DNA of 64,000 nt, from contig SIAO01000002.1 in assembly GCA_009691765.1 (NCBI GenBank), positions 90,415-154,414 on the forward strand. Direction: 5' to 3'. Positions within the stretch are counted from its first letter, which is position 1. Each line of letters opens with the position of its first letter. This document shows positions 20,258 through 27,973 of the stretch, one piece after another. The position numbers and the translations under genes are program-made. This DNA comes from Planctomycetota bacterium. Lineage in GTDB: Bacteria; Planctomycetota; GCA-002687715. A model generated the notes under the pieces. The model was not told the origin of the DNA. It searched no databases and saw nothing but the letters and a program-made list of their open reading frames with translations.

Positions 20258-21274
20258 ATGAAGCCCTTCACCCGCATGCCTGCACGCCAGCTGCTTTGCC
20301 TCTTTGTCGCCGTAGCCGCAGTGATCAGTGCATGCTCCTCCGGTTCTGAGAACGCCGCTTCCAGCGGTACGAAGACGGTGCCAGCGGCCGCCGTACCGGC
20401 TCCAACAACGGCGTGGGAACGCGCAGGCCAAGTGACGCTTCCCGCTCGCAAAGGCACAGACATGCCAGGGCTTCACAACGTGTTCGTGCTCAGCAAGAAC
20501 ATCATCTCGGGTAGCGAACCGCACGGCCGCGAAGGCCTCGCGTCGGTCGCGAAGCTCGGGGTGAAAACAGTCATCTCTGTGGATGGCCAAGTGCCCGACG
20601 CTGAAGAAGCCCGAGCCCTCGGCATGCGCTATGTGCACTTGCCCATTCAATACAAACAGATCGCGCAAGATGAGTGGATGGCGCTCACCAAAACTTTCCG
20701 TGAATGCACACCGCCCTTCTATGTGCATTGTTTCCATGGTCAGCACCGCGGGCCAACAGCAGCGGCCGTCGGACGTCGCACGCTCGATGCCGCCAATGCT
20801 GAGCAGGCCATAGCAGAAATGCGCCACTGGATGGGCACAGCCCAAATGTATGAAGGTCTCTACAGCACCATCCTCACACATGCAGTGCCAAGCGCTTCAA
20901 GCACCGCAGCGTTTACCTTTGCGTTCCCTGAAGCACAACGCCCCGATGGCATCGCCGAGCACATGACGCACATTGCGCGCGCTCACGACGCGCTCAAAGC
21001 CCTCAACAAACTTGGTTGGAAGGCCGATGCAGAGCACCCAGATTTGGATGCCGGCAATGAAGCGCGCAAACTCGTAGCGCAAATGGACGCCAATTGGGCG
21101 CAAGACGCCGAGCCGCTGCTCGCAGGGTTAGCGGACGAACAGCGCACGGCAACAACTGCTGCACACGCGCTGTTGCAGTCTCTCGAGAAAAAGGACCTCG
21201 CCGCAGCCAGCGCAGCATTTCTGCGCGTGGACTCAAGCTGCAAGGCCTGCCACCAGCAATTCCGCAATCACTGA
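20258..21274 (+). CDS. Lipoprotein: dual-specificity-phosphatase-like domain fused to a cytochrome c'-like haem domain
   Basis: 338 aa from ATG 20258, chosen because it opens a lipoprotein signal (LLCLFVAVAAVISAC, lipobox V-I-S-A-C). The central domain (about residues 65-205) has the shape of a cysteine phosphatase. It reads N-I-I-S-G-S-E-P, K-T-V-I-S-V-D-G-Q and then HCFHGQHRGPTAAA, which supplies the C-x5-R signature. The C-terminus forms helices and ends with SSCKACHQQFRNH. This is the CxxCH haem-binding motif in the position typical of cytochrome c' (last helix). A periplasmic haem protein carrying a tyrosine-phosphatase-like domain is unusual. Catalysis is inferred from the intact C-x5-R only. 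A longer frame from 20144 is possible but would hide the signal. Confidence 0.75.
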   Translation: MKPFTRMPARQLLCLFVAVAAVISACSSGSENAASSGTKTVPAAAVPAPTTAWERAGQVTLPARKGTDMPGLHNVFVLSKNIISGSEPHGREGLASVAKLGVKTVISVDGQVPDAEEARALGMRYVHLPIQYKQIAQDEWMALTKTFRECTPPFYVHCFHGQHRGPTAAAVGRRTLDAANAEQAIAEMRHWMGTAQMYEGLYSTILTHAVPSASSTAAFTFAFPEAQRPDGIAEHMTHIARAHDALKALNKLGWKADAEHPDLDAGNEARKLVAQMDANWAQDAEPLLAGLADEQRTATTAAHALLQSLEKKDLAAASAAFLRVDSSCKACHQQFRNH

Positions 21275-21331
21275 ACTGTGCAGCGCGAGAAGCCGTTGGC
21301 GGCGCAGCGTGGATTCATGCCGGAACGAGGA

Positions 21332-22318
21332 TCAACCAAGATCAACCACTGTCTGCCCCACAGTGCTCCCGAGGCGGTTCAAGCGACGCGCATCGCACCA
21401 CGGATTGAGTGCCGCCACTTCTTCTGAACGCAACAAACCGAGATGCACCAGTGTCGCTGTCATGACGCGCTCGCTAGCGCTGGTGGCGCCGTCATCGATG
21501 TGCAACGCGATACCGGTGCCCGTTGCGCGACAGAACGCACCGAAGAATCCGTCGGCGCCGGTCTTCGCTTGCACGCGCCCGCCCGTGGCCGTAGCAATTC
21601 CAGTGCAAAAGCGGCCGTCGCCAGCCAACATGCCTGGTTGCGCAGCGACAGCTTGTGCGAGCGTGTGCGCGTTGCTGCCATGCTCAATACTCTCGACTGC
21701 GAAGCGTGCAAAGGCGCGCGCTGCCGCTTCGACGGGCATCGAGAACGTTGGTGCAGAACAACCGTCCAGCGCAACGCCTATCGACTGTGCACCTGAATAC
21801 TCGCGCATCAAAGCAACGATGGCCAACTGGTGCGGATGCTCTGGCGAGAGATAGCTCTCCAAATCAAAACCCTGAAGTTGCGACGCGAGCAACATGCCCG
21901 CGTGTTTGCCGGAACAGTTGTTGTGCAGCGCGGTGGGCTTCGCACTCACTGCGCTGAGAGCTTGCGCCGCTCTCGCATTCATGGGCCAGTGGCTGCCACA
22001 GCGCAGGTGCGCAGCATTCAATCCTCCACGCCCGAGAAGTCGCGCTGCAACTTCCACATGACGCGGCTCACCGCCATGGGAAGCACACATGAGTGCGAGC
22101 TCGTCAGTTTGCAGCGCATGCCGTTGCAGCAAACCGCAGCGCAGCGCCGACACAGCCTGAAAGTACTTGGCGGTGGAGCGCAGAAAACACGGTTCTTGTG
22201 CGTCGCCGCGCGAGAACAGCGAGGCAGCGCCGCGCCAGGCCACCACCACGCCACGGTGACAGATCTCTGGCAATCCGCCGCGATCCGAACGCACCAACAC
22301 AGGATTAGGAGCTGACAT
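21332..22318 (-). CDS. L-asparaginase II-family protein
   Basis: 328 aa, matching the asparaginase II family (PF06089; Rhizobium-type thermolabile asparaginase). Family blocks include SRGDAQEPCFLRSTAKYFQA near the N-terminus, C-A-S-H-G-G-E, the central L-H-N-N-C-S-G-K-H-A-G-M and D-G-C-S-A-P-T-F. It would hydrolyse asparagine to aspartate and ammonia in the cytoplasm. ATG 22318 is chosen because the family homology starts immediately (NPVLVRSDRGG) and a TAACAT element lies 8 nt upstream; the longer frame from 22444 overlaps the divergent gene. Confidence 0.88.
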   Translation of the reverse strand: MSAPNPVLVRSDRGGLPEICHRGVVVAWRGAASLFSRGDAQEPCFLRSTAKYFQAVSALRCGLLQRHALQTDELALMCASHGGEPRHVEVAARLLGRGGLNAAHLRCGSHWPMNARAAQALSAVSAKPTALHNNCSGKHAGMLLASQLQGFDLESYLSPEHPHQLAIVALMREYSGAQSIGVALDGCSAPTFSMPVEAAARAFARFAVESIEHGSNAHTLAQAVAAQPGMLAGDGRFCTGIATATGGRVQAKTGADGFFGAFCRATGTGIALHIDDGATSASERVMTATLVHLGLLRSEEVAALNPWCDARRLNRLGSTVGQTVVDLG

Positions 22319-22326
22319 GACGCGCG

Positions 22327-22332
22327 ATGTTA
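22327..22332 (-). promoter_or_regulatory. -10 element TAACAT, 8 nt before ATG 22318
   Basis: Minus strand, spacer CGCGCGTC, no Shine-Dalgarno sequence; fixes the asparaginase start. Confidence 0.4.
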
Positions 22333-22428
22333 CGCATTGACGCGGCGGCTCAAGGGAAGCCGACTCCGTCAGTGGAGTCCATGCCAACACGACGGCTGCA
22401 GATACGGTCGTGGTAGAAGGGACAGCGG

Positions 22429-23832
22429 ATGCGAGATGAAGCACTCACATGGGCCGGGGTCTGTGGCTTACTCACACTGATCCTGTTTTGGATTGGGCAG
22501 CGCAAGCTCCGTATGAAGCGCCTGATCCAAGACATCCCAACTTCGAAGGCTGCGGGCGTTTGCATTGGGCTCAGCGAGATCAAAGGCAAAGCCGAGTGCG
22601 AAGCGCCGCTCACGAGCTACCTCGCAGAGGCCGAGGTAGTTCACTACTCATGGAATGTGCAGGAACATTGGCGCCGCATCGAAACCTACACCGACTCCAA
22701 AGGGCGCACGCAAATCCGCGTCGTCAGCGGCTGGACCACCGTGGCCAGCGGCGGCGAGCAAATCCCGTTCGACTTGCGCGACACCACAGGCGCCGTGCGT
22801 GTCGAACCCGTGGGAGCTGATGTCGAAGGGCAGAGCATCTTCAGCCGCACTGTGAGCATCGAGCATCCGCTTTATTACGGCAAAGGTCCCGGCGGCGGCG
22901 TGCCCTATTCCACGTTCACGCGCTCGTTTTCTGAAACCGCCATCGTGAATGGCGCGCAGCTCTACATCCTCGGCAGTGCACGCTTACGCACCGAGGTGGC
23001 GGCGCCTGTCATCACACAGGTGAAATCCGAGGATCCGTACTTGATCTCGGTTCGCAGCGAAGAACAAATCGTGCGTGGCAAGGCTTGGGGCACAGCGCTC
23101 TGCCACATCGGTGGACTTCTCGGAGCCATGGCGATTGGCGCGATCCTCGACACGACGCCCACGAGCACATGGGAACTCGAAGCCTCGTCCACTTCGTACC
23201 GGGTGTCGCGCGAATCGAACTTTGGCGATTTCCTTGCGGCCCATTGGCGCGGCTTGCTGCTTGGCGCTCTTTGCTACGGAGCGCTGCTCACGGCCGGATG
23301 GATGTGGCTTATTCACAATGGCCTCGTGCGCCTGCGCAATCGCCTGCACTCCGCGTGGAGTCTCGTCGATGTGCAACTCAAACGCCGTCACGACCTCATT
23401 CCCAATCTCGTGAAAGTGGTGCAAGGCTCGCAAAGACATGAGAAAGATCTGCAAACCCTGATCGCCGAAGCGCGCACGGCTGCCGCTGACGCACGCAGCA
23501 ATGGCGACAATCTCAGCGAGATCAAGTCCCACGGCGGCGGATTGGTGAAGCATCTCGTCGCCGTGCGGGAGGCTTATCCCGATCTCGGAGCCAACGCAAA
23601 TTTCTCACGCTTGATGGATCAGCTCATCGACACGGAGGATCGCATCGCCCTTGCCACGCAGTTCTCCAACGACTGCCTCACCAATTTGCGCAATCGCATG
23701 GAGACCATTCCCGATCTGTTCGTGGTGAAGCTCGCGCGCTTCAGCCCCGAGAAGCGCGGCTGGTACAACGCCGCTCCTACCGAACGCGCCGTGCCAAGTG
23801 CGGAACTGACAGCTTCGCGCCGTGCGAGCTGA
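22429..23832 (+). CDS. GIDE-like membrane domain fused to LemA domain
   Basis: 467 aa. The N-terminal half has a membrane helix at residues 8-22. It continues with a domain resembling the E3 ubiquitin ligase-type GIDE region without its RING finger: L-S-E-I-K-G-K-A-E-C, then Y-L-A-E-A-E-V-V-H-Y-S-W-N-V, and S-E-E-Q-I-V-R. Two more hydrophobic segments (about 222-240 and 266-285) precede a C-terminal LemA domain. Its W-S-L-V-D-V-Q-L-K-R-R-H-D-L-I-P-N-L-V is nearly identical to the block of the stand-alone LemA at 3.6 kb. The function is unknown. It is convergent with RluA (3 nt between stops). Confidence 0.8.
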   Translation: MRDEALTWAGVCGLLTLILFWIGQRKLRMKRLIQDIPTSKAAGVCIGLSEIKGKAECEAPLTSYLAEAEVVHYSWNVQEHWRRIETYTDSKGRTQIRVVSGWTTVASGGEQIPFDLRDTTGAVRVEPVGADVEGQSIFSRTVSIEHPLYYGKGPGGGVPYSTFTRSFSETAIVNGAQLYILGSARLRTEVAAPVITQVKSEDPYLISVRSEEQIVRGKAWGTALCHIGGLLGAMAIGAILDTTPTSTWELEASSTSYRVSRESNFGDFLAAHWRGLLLGALCYGALLTAGWMWLIHNGLVRLRNRLHSAWSLVDVQLKRRHDLIPNLVKVVQGSQRHEKDLQTLIAEARTAAADARSNGDNLSEIKSHGGGLVKHLVAVREAYPDLGANANFSRLMDQLIDTEDRIALATQFSNDCLTNLRNRMETIPDLFVVKLARFSPEKRGWYNAAPTERAVPSAELTASRRAS

Positions 23833-23835
23833 GCC

Positions 23836-24591
23836 TCACTGAGGCCGTTTCTTGCGCCGTACAAGTTCACCGCGTGTGGGCGCCGGGGGCCGCGTAGTGC
23901 GCGCCGACGGCCGCGTAGTGCGCGCCGGGGGCCGCGTGGTGCGCGCCTTGTCCAACAGTTGGCGCATGTCAGCGGGCAGCGGCGATTCGAAACGGCGTGG
24001 TGCGGTTTCCCAAGGCAGCGTCAACTCGATGACGTTGGCATGCAGCGCGCAGCGTTTGTGCTTGATGCGCGCATCACGACGCAAGGCGTATTTCGTTTCG
24101 CCCGCAATCGGCATCCCAGCGTGAGCCGCATGCAAGCGCGCTTGATTGTGCCGGCCCGTCACCAGCTCCATTTCCATCAACACCACAGGGCCTGCGCGCT
24201 CCAAGATCTTCCAGCGTGTCTCGGCCGCTTGACCCTCGGGCGAAATCTCCGCATGCGCTCCAAGGTCTCTGATGGAGAACTCCCAAGAGCCATTCTCCTT
24301 GCGCGGATTGCCTTGCACCACGGCCAGATAAGTCTTGTGCACTCCGCGGGCCTTGAACAGCTTCATGATAGCCAAGCGAGAAGGCTCGTCGCGAATGCAG
24401 AGAAGCAAGCCAGACGTCTCGCGGTCGATGCGATGCACTGGCGCTGCAATGATGTCTAAGCGCCGCAGAATCTCCTCTACATGCGCGCTGCCGTCGCGTT
24501 GGCCTTTCGGCGGCGGCACGGACAAAAGCCCAGCGGGCTTGTCCACCACGACAATGTGCTCATCGGAATAAACAACCTTCAGGCGTTCCAT
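23836..24591 (-). CDS. RluA-family RNA pseudouridine synthase
   Basis: 251 aa from ATG 24591. It isomerises uridine to pseudouridine in rRNA or tRNA. Landmarks are the N-terminal VVDKPAGLL, the catalytic HRIDRETSGLLL (Asp in the HRLD-type motif), K-T-Y-L-A-V-V-Q-G and T-G-R-H-N-Q-A-R-L-H. There is no S4 domain. The C-terminus carries an odd basic tail with three A-R-T-T-R-P units encoded by 21-bp tandem repeats. The target base is not predictable. A TACCAT element 6 nt before the ATG supports the start; the frame extension to 24669 runs into the repeat-rich intergenic region. Confidence 0.9.
   Translation of the reverse strand: MERLKVVYSDEHIVVVDKPAGLLSVPPPKGQRDGSAHVEEILRRLDIIAAPVHRIDRETSGLLLCIRDEPSRLAIMKLFKARGVHKTYLAVVQGNPRKENGSWEFSIRDLGAHAEISPEGQAAETRWKILERAGPVVLMEMELVTGRHNQARLHAAHAGMPIAGETKYALRRDARIKHKRCALHANVIELTLPWETAPRRFESPLPADMRQLLDKARTTRPPARTTRPSARTTRPPAPTRGELVRRKKRPQ
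23881..23948. repeat. Three 21-bp tandem repeats in the 3' end of the RluA gene
   Basis: The unit GGGGGCCGCGTAGTGCGCGCC is present about three times with one or two substitutions. It encodes the Arg/Thr/Pro tail on the minus strand. It stays in frame because 21 is a multiple of 3. Confidence 0.85.
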
Positions 24592-24597
24592 CGTCGG

Positions 24598-24603
24598 ATG
24601 GTA
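24598..24603 (-). promoter_or_regulatory. -10 element TACCAT, 6 nt before ATG 24591
   Basis: Minus strand, spacer CCGACG; predicts a leaderless RluA mRNA. Confidence 0.42.
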
Positions 24604-24657
24604 CCGCGCTGCAGTGCACGCCACCGTGAGCACGGGTTCCGCATGTCCTGAAGGGAT

Positions 24658-24902
24658 TCCGGACCGCACTCCGCCAGCGCTAACTCTTGCCCATGCGAAC
24701 GTAAGCGAGGGCAGAGTGCGGTCCGGAGGGGGCGGAGCATTCCGTTGGAGTGCATCCGAACCCGGAATGCGTAGTCCCCTCCGGCTGCACGGAGCCCATG
24801 CGAACGTAAGCGAGGGCAGAGTGCGGTCCGGAGGGGGCGGAGCATTCCGTTGGAGTGCATCCGAACCCGGAATGCGTAGTCCCCTCCGGCTGCACGGAGC
24901 CC
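24658..24902. repeat. Tandem 105-bp palindromic intergenic repeat (two copies plus flanking inverted arm)
   Basis: Two identical 105-bp units occupy 24689-24793 and 24794-24898, followed by the first 4 nt of a third. Each unit holds nested inverted arms: outer CCGGAGGGG/CCCCTCCGG and inner GCATTCCG/CGGAATGC. In RNA or single-stranded DNA these give a hairpin of about 60-75 nt. A 14-bp arm TCCGGACCGCACTC (24658-24671) is inverted relative to GAGTGCGGTCCGGA (24714-24727), so the block looks like an inverted remnant plus a direct duplication. It fills most of the 332-nt space between RluA and YaaA. Open frames in it are by-products; no gene is supported. Confidence 0.9.
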
Positions 24903-24923
24903 TTGCTCACAACTAGGCCGTGC

Positions 24924-25757
24924 TCAACGCACGAAGACGAGCGTGCGGTCGCGACCGAGAGTTTTGCAGAGATCTGGGCGCAAGACGTGCCCAGCACTAC
25001 TCTTGAAGTTGGCGAGATCCTCTGGCGCGGTGTGCGCGGAACTCAGGATCACACGCACGAGTTCACCCGCGAGACGTTGTGAGGCCGCGTGATCAGATTG
25101 CACTCGGCCAGCGGCATTCACACGACCGAAGACCACATAGACCATCTCTGCGGCGCTCCCCGACTGGGGCCACAGCGCCTGCAAACGTGCAGGCAAGAAG
25201 GTGTAGACACGACGGCCGCGGCACAAGCGATCGAGCGCAACCGACAAATGCGGTTTCCACCACGCATGGAGCGAGCCAAACTCAGGAATCTGCGCTCCGA
25301 CGGCGCAACGATATTCCGGCACGTGATCTGTCGAAGCCAAGAGACCAAGCAGCGGGCAAACCACCACGAGGTCGTTGCGAAGACGCCGCGCAGCAGCCGT
25401 GTCGAGGCTCGCGGCATCGAGCGCCATGAACAACGGACCATGCTCGCGTTCCAACACGCCCATCAGCGGGCCCTTTTGAAACTCGAGATTCACCGCGGTG
25501 GCTTGCTGCAACACGCGCCCCTTCAAACGCAGCACCGACGCGGCGTGGCCCGCACCATTCACCGCATGCAGAAACACTTGCAGCGCTTTCTGTCGCGCTT
25601 GCGTGAGTGAAGAGAAACGGTTTTGCGTGCGCTCTGCCTGCGCTTCAGCGAAGGTGTACGCGCGGCTACCGCCGCTGCGCTTTCTTTCTGATGACGGCAC
25701 AAGAATGCGATGACGCAACAACAAGGGGGGAACTCCGACACTTCCACGCGTGCGCAT
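24924..25757 (-). CDS. yaaA: YaaA/UPF0246 family peroxide-stress protein
   Basis: 277 aa as given. The family reading starts at RILVPSSERKRSGG, close to the YaaA N-terminal P-S-x-x-K segment. It continues with E-R-E-H-G-P-L-F-M-A-L-D, FLPARLQALWP, R-V-N-A-A-G-R-V-Q-S-D-H and the C-terminal A-G-H-V-L-R-P-D-L. YaaA limits intracellular iron and oxidative DNA damage in E. coli (family knowledge). A likelier start is TTG 25724, with GGAG 8 nt upstream, which gives 266 aa and removes a non-conserved leader. A strong GGGAGGTGACA-ATG slightly upstream lies in another frame, separated by a run of six C. The gene sits downstream of the saccharopine-dehydrogenase-like gene. Confidence 0.72.
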   Translation of the reverse strand: MRTRGSVGVPPLLLRHRILVPSSERKRSGGSRAYTFAEAQAERTQNRFSSLTQARQKALQVFLHAVNGAGHAASVLRLKGRVLQQATAVNLEFQKGPLMGVLEREHGPLFMALDAASLDTAAARRLRNDLVVVCPLLGLLASTDHVPEYRCAVGAQIPEFGSLHAWWKPHLSVALDRLCRGRRVYTFLPARLQALWPQSGSAAEMVYVVFGRVNAAGRVQSDHAASQRLAGELVRVILSSAHTAPEDLANFKSSAGHVLRPDLCKTLGRDRTLVFVR

Positions 25758-25826
25758 GAAGGGCCTGCATTGTCACCTCCCATGGAAGGCGAGCAAGCGC
25801 CGGGAGACAAGATTTTCTCGGCGCAA

Positions 25827-26987
25827 TTAGCGTGCCGCTCCAGAACTCTCGCGAATGTCCAAACCGCGCTTGCGCACGGCCGCGAGCAAGGGTTCTAAAA
25901 CTGTGAGGCGCTCGGAAGTCGTCGCCCCTGCGGGAACGGCTCCGCTCACCTGCAAGTGCAAAGTGGCCGCGGCCGGAAATGCGGTGCAGCGCTCCATGGC
26001 GCTGAAGCCTGTGCATGCGTCCGCGAGGTCCAGCAAGTCGAAGCGGAGTGATTCATCGGCGCCGTAGGCTTCCGCGCGCAGCACCACCAAATCTGAGTCT
26101 TCCGGATGCGCAAGTCGTGGTGCAGCCACGACATGAAACAAATCGCGCGGCACGACCGAAACGCCGCGCACCAGCACGGGATCCAAATCGAACAGCCCAA
26201 GATCGCGCACGGCACGTACTTTTTCGCAGTGGCCCGGGTAACGCACAGTCTTGTACTCGTAGCTGTCGAGACGCCCGAGGAAGGTGGCACAGGCCGTGCT
26301 GGTGCCTCCGCTGGTGGTGAATGCCTCCGCTTGCTCCAAGGGAGCCGCGAACGCCACGCGCTCGAGCTCGCTCAAAGTTGGCACTTGCTGCAAGCGGCCA
26401 TCGCGCAACACTTCAGCAAAGCCCATGTACTCATTGGTCAGACCACCAATGTGGAACACAAGCTTGTAATCCCATGGCGGTTGTGGATGTTGCGGCAAGC
26501 CACCGCAGTAGATGCGCACGTGCTTTGCGTTGCGTAAGCGGCCAAGCGCGCAAGCCGCTAGCACATTGCCGAGGCCCGGAGCAAGCCCGCAATCGGGAAT
26601 GACGCTCACGCCTCGCTGTTTCGCAAGCGCATCGAGTTCGAGCGTGGCTCGCACCACAGCGGTGTTGCCGCCGAGATCGCAAAAACTCGCGCCGGCTTCC
26701 ACTGCCGCGCGAGCTGCTGCTGGATTGAAAGAGTAAGGCAAGGCAGAAAAGACGCCTTGAACTCCATGGAGCGCCGCCCCGAGTGCTGTGCTGTTGGCTG
26801 CATCACAGGCAACCGTGCGGACTTGAAGTTGCGGCAGCAGCGCTCGCAAGCGATCCGCTGAGCGCGAAAGTCCATCAGAGTCGCGATCGAGCAGCAACAC
26901 GGAAGCCGCTTCACCATGCAGCCCCAAGTCGTAGGCTGCCGCCGTGCCCTGCATCCCAGAACCAAGAACTGCGTAGTGGAAGCGCAT
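25827..26987 (-). CDS. Saccharopine dehydrogenase / lysine 6-dehydrogenase-like oxidoreductase
   Basis: 386 aa. The N-terminal Rossmann fold is F-H-Y-A-V-L-G-S-G-M-Q-G-T-A-A-A-Y-D (glycine-rich NAD(P) loop at residues 8-13). The saccharopine-dehydrogenase-type segments V-F-S-A-L-P-Y-S-F-N, S-F-C-D-L-G-G-N and P-D-C-G-L-A-P-G-L follow. The family reduces or oxidises lysine-derived imines. L-lysine 6-dehydrogenase-like proteins have this size, but the substrate is not established. ATG 26987 is preferred over TTG 26990 and has GAGG a few nt upstream. It is divergent from ispH across 53 nt. Confidence 0.82.
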   Translation of the reverse strand: MRFHYAVLGSGMQGTAAAYDLGLHGEAASVLLLDRDSDGLSRSADRLRALLPQLQVRTVACDAANSTALGAALHGVQGVFSALPYSFNPAAARAAVEAGASFCDLGGNTAVVRATLELDALAKQRGVSVIPDCGLAPGLGNVLAACALGRLRNAKHVRIYCGGLPQHPQPPWDYKLVFHIGGLTNEYMGFAEVLRDGRLQQVPTLSELERVAFAAPLEQAEAFTTSGGTSTACATFLGRLDSYEYKTVRYPGHCEKVRAVRDLGLFDLDPVLVRGVSVVPRDLFHVVAAPRLAHPEDSDLVVLRAEAYGADESLRFDLLDLADACTGFSAMERCTAFPAAATLHLQVSGAVPAGATTSERLTVLEPLLAAVRKRGLDIRESSGAAR

Positions 26988-27040
26988 CAAGACCTCGCTG
27001 TGCGTTGACCAATCAACGCGGGCAGGCTACCAAGACACCT

Positions 27041-27970
27041 GTGAGCCACCTCAAAGTCACTCTTGCCGCACCGCGCGGGTTTTGTGCCGGTGTGGAACGC
27101 GCCATCGAAATCGTCGAACGCGCCCTCCAGCGCTATGGACCACCGGTCTATGTGCGTAAAGAAATCGTTCACAACCCGCATGTGGTGGAAGACCTCCGCC
27201 GCCGCGGTGCCGTGTTCGTAGAGGATCTCAACGAAGTCCCAGCCGGCGCAGTGACGATCTTCTCCGCGCACGGAGTTTCACCGGCCGTGCGCAGCGACGC
27301 TGAAGCGCGGCACTTGCGCGTCATCGACGCCACCTGCCCGCTGGTCACCAAAGTGCACACCGAAGCCGTTCGCTTCGCGGCGGATGGCAGCACCATTCTG
27401 CTCATCGGACACGAAGGGCACGAAGAGGTTGAAGGCACCATGGGCGAAGCGCCGCAGCGTATGCGTCTCGTGACTTCAGTTGCGGATGTCGCCATGCTCG
27501 ACATCGAAGCCGGAGCCGATGTCGCCGTGCTGACGCAAACGACGCTTTCGGTGGATGACACGCGGGAAATCATCGACGCTATCCAGCGCCGCTTCCCGCA
27601 AGCGCGCACCCCGCGCAAAGACGACATCTGTTACGCCACGCAAAACCGACAAGCCGCTGTAAAGACCTTGGCCGCGGAAGCAGACCTCGTGCTCGTGATC
27701 GGCGCAGAAAACTCTTCGAACTCGCAACGCTTGAAAGAAGTGGCGCTCGCCCGTGGCGCGCGTGCACATCTTGTGTCTGATGCCAGTCGCTTGGATCCTG
27801 CTTGGTTTGTCGGAGTGCGCCATGTGGTTGTCACGGCTGGCGCCAGCGCACCGGAGCATTTGGTACAAGGCTTATTGGCCAAGCTGCAAGAGTTCGGTGC
27901 TGGCGTAGCAACGGAATATGTCGAAGTCGAAGAGGATGTGAAGTTCCCGCTGCCGCCGGAAGTGCTCTGA
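27041..27970 (+). CDS. ispH: 4-hydroxy-3-methylbut-2-enyl diphosphate reductase (IspH/LytB)
   Basis: 309 aa, the standard IspH length. It is the last enzyme of the MEP isoprenoid pathway, making IPP and DMAPP through a [4Fe-4S] cluster. The three cluster cysteines are visible in GFCAGVERA, D-A-T-C-P-L-V-T-K and D-I-C-Y-A-T-Q-N-R. Active-site segments V-H-N-P-H-V-V, G-H-E-G-H-E-E-V-E-G-T and TQTTLS are intact. GTG 27041 is chosen because homology begins at SHLKVTLAAPRGFC; the open frame runs 86 codons further upstream, into the divergent gene. TACCAA (27028-27033) lies 7 nt before the GTG. It is followed 3 nt later by the DUF5916 gene. Confidence 0.96.
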   Translation: MSHLKVTLAAPRGFCAGVERAIEIVERALQRYGPPVYVRKEIVHNPHVVEDLRRRGAVFVEDLNEVPAGAVTIFSAHGVSPAVRSDAEARHLRVIDATCPLVTKVHTEAVRFAADGSTILLIGHEGHEEVEGTMGEAPQRMRLVTSVADVAMLDIEAGADVAVLTQTTLSVDDTREIIDAIQRRFPQARTPRKDDICYATQNRQAAVKTLAAEADLVLVIGAENSSNSQRLKEVALARGARAHLVSDASRLDPAWFVGVRHVVVTAGASAPEHLVQGLLAKLQEFGAGVATEYVEVEEDVKFPLPPEVL

Positions 27971-27973
27971 CAC

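Noticed and set aside
23881..23948. CRISPR-like short repeats
   Set aside because: Contiguous 21-bp units without spacers, inside a coding sequence and in frame.
24579..24860. 93-aa minus-strand frame with a repeated peptide
   Set aside because: The repeat in the peptide only mirrors the 105-bp DNA duplication, and the region is palindromic; treated as noncoding.
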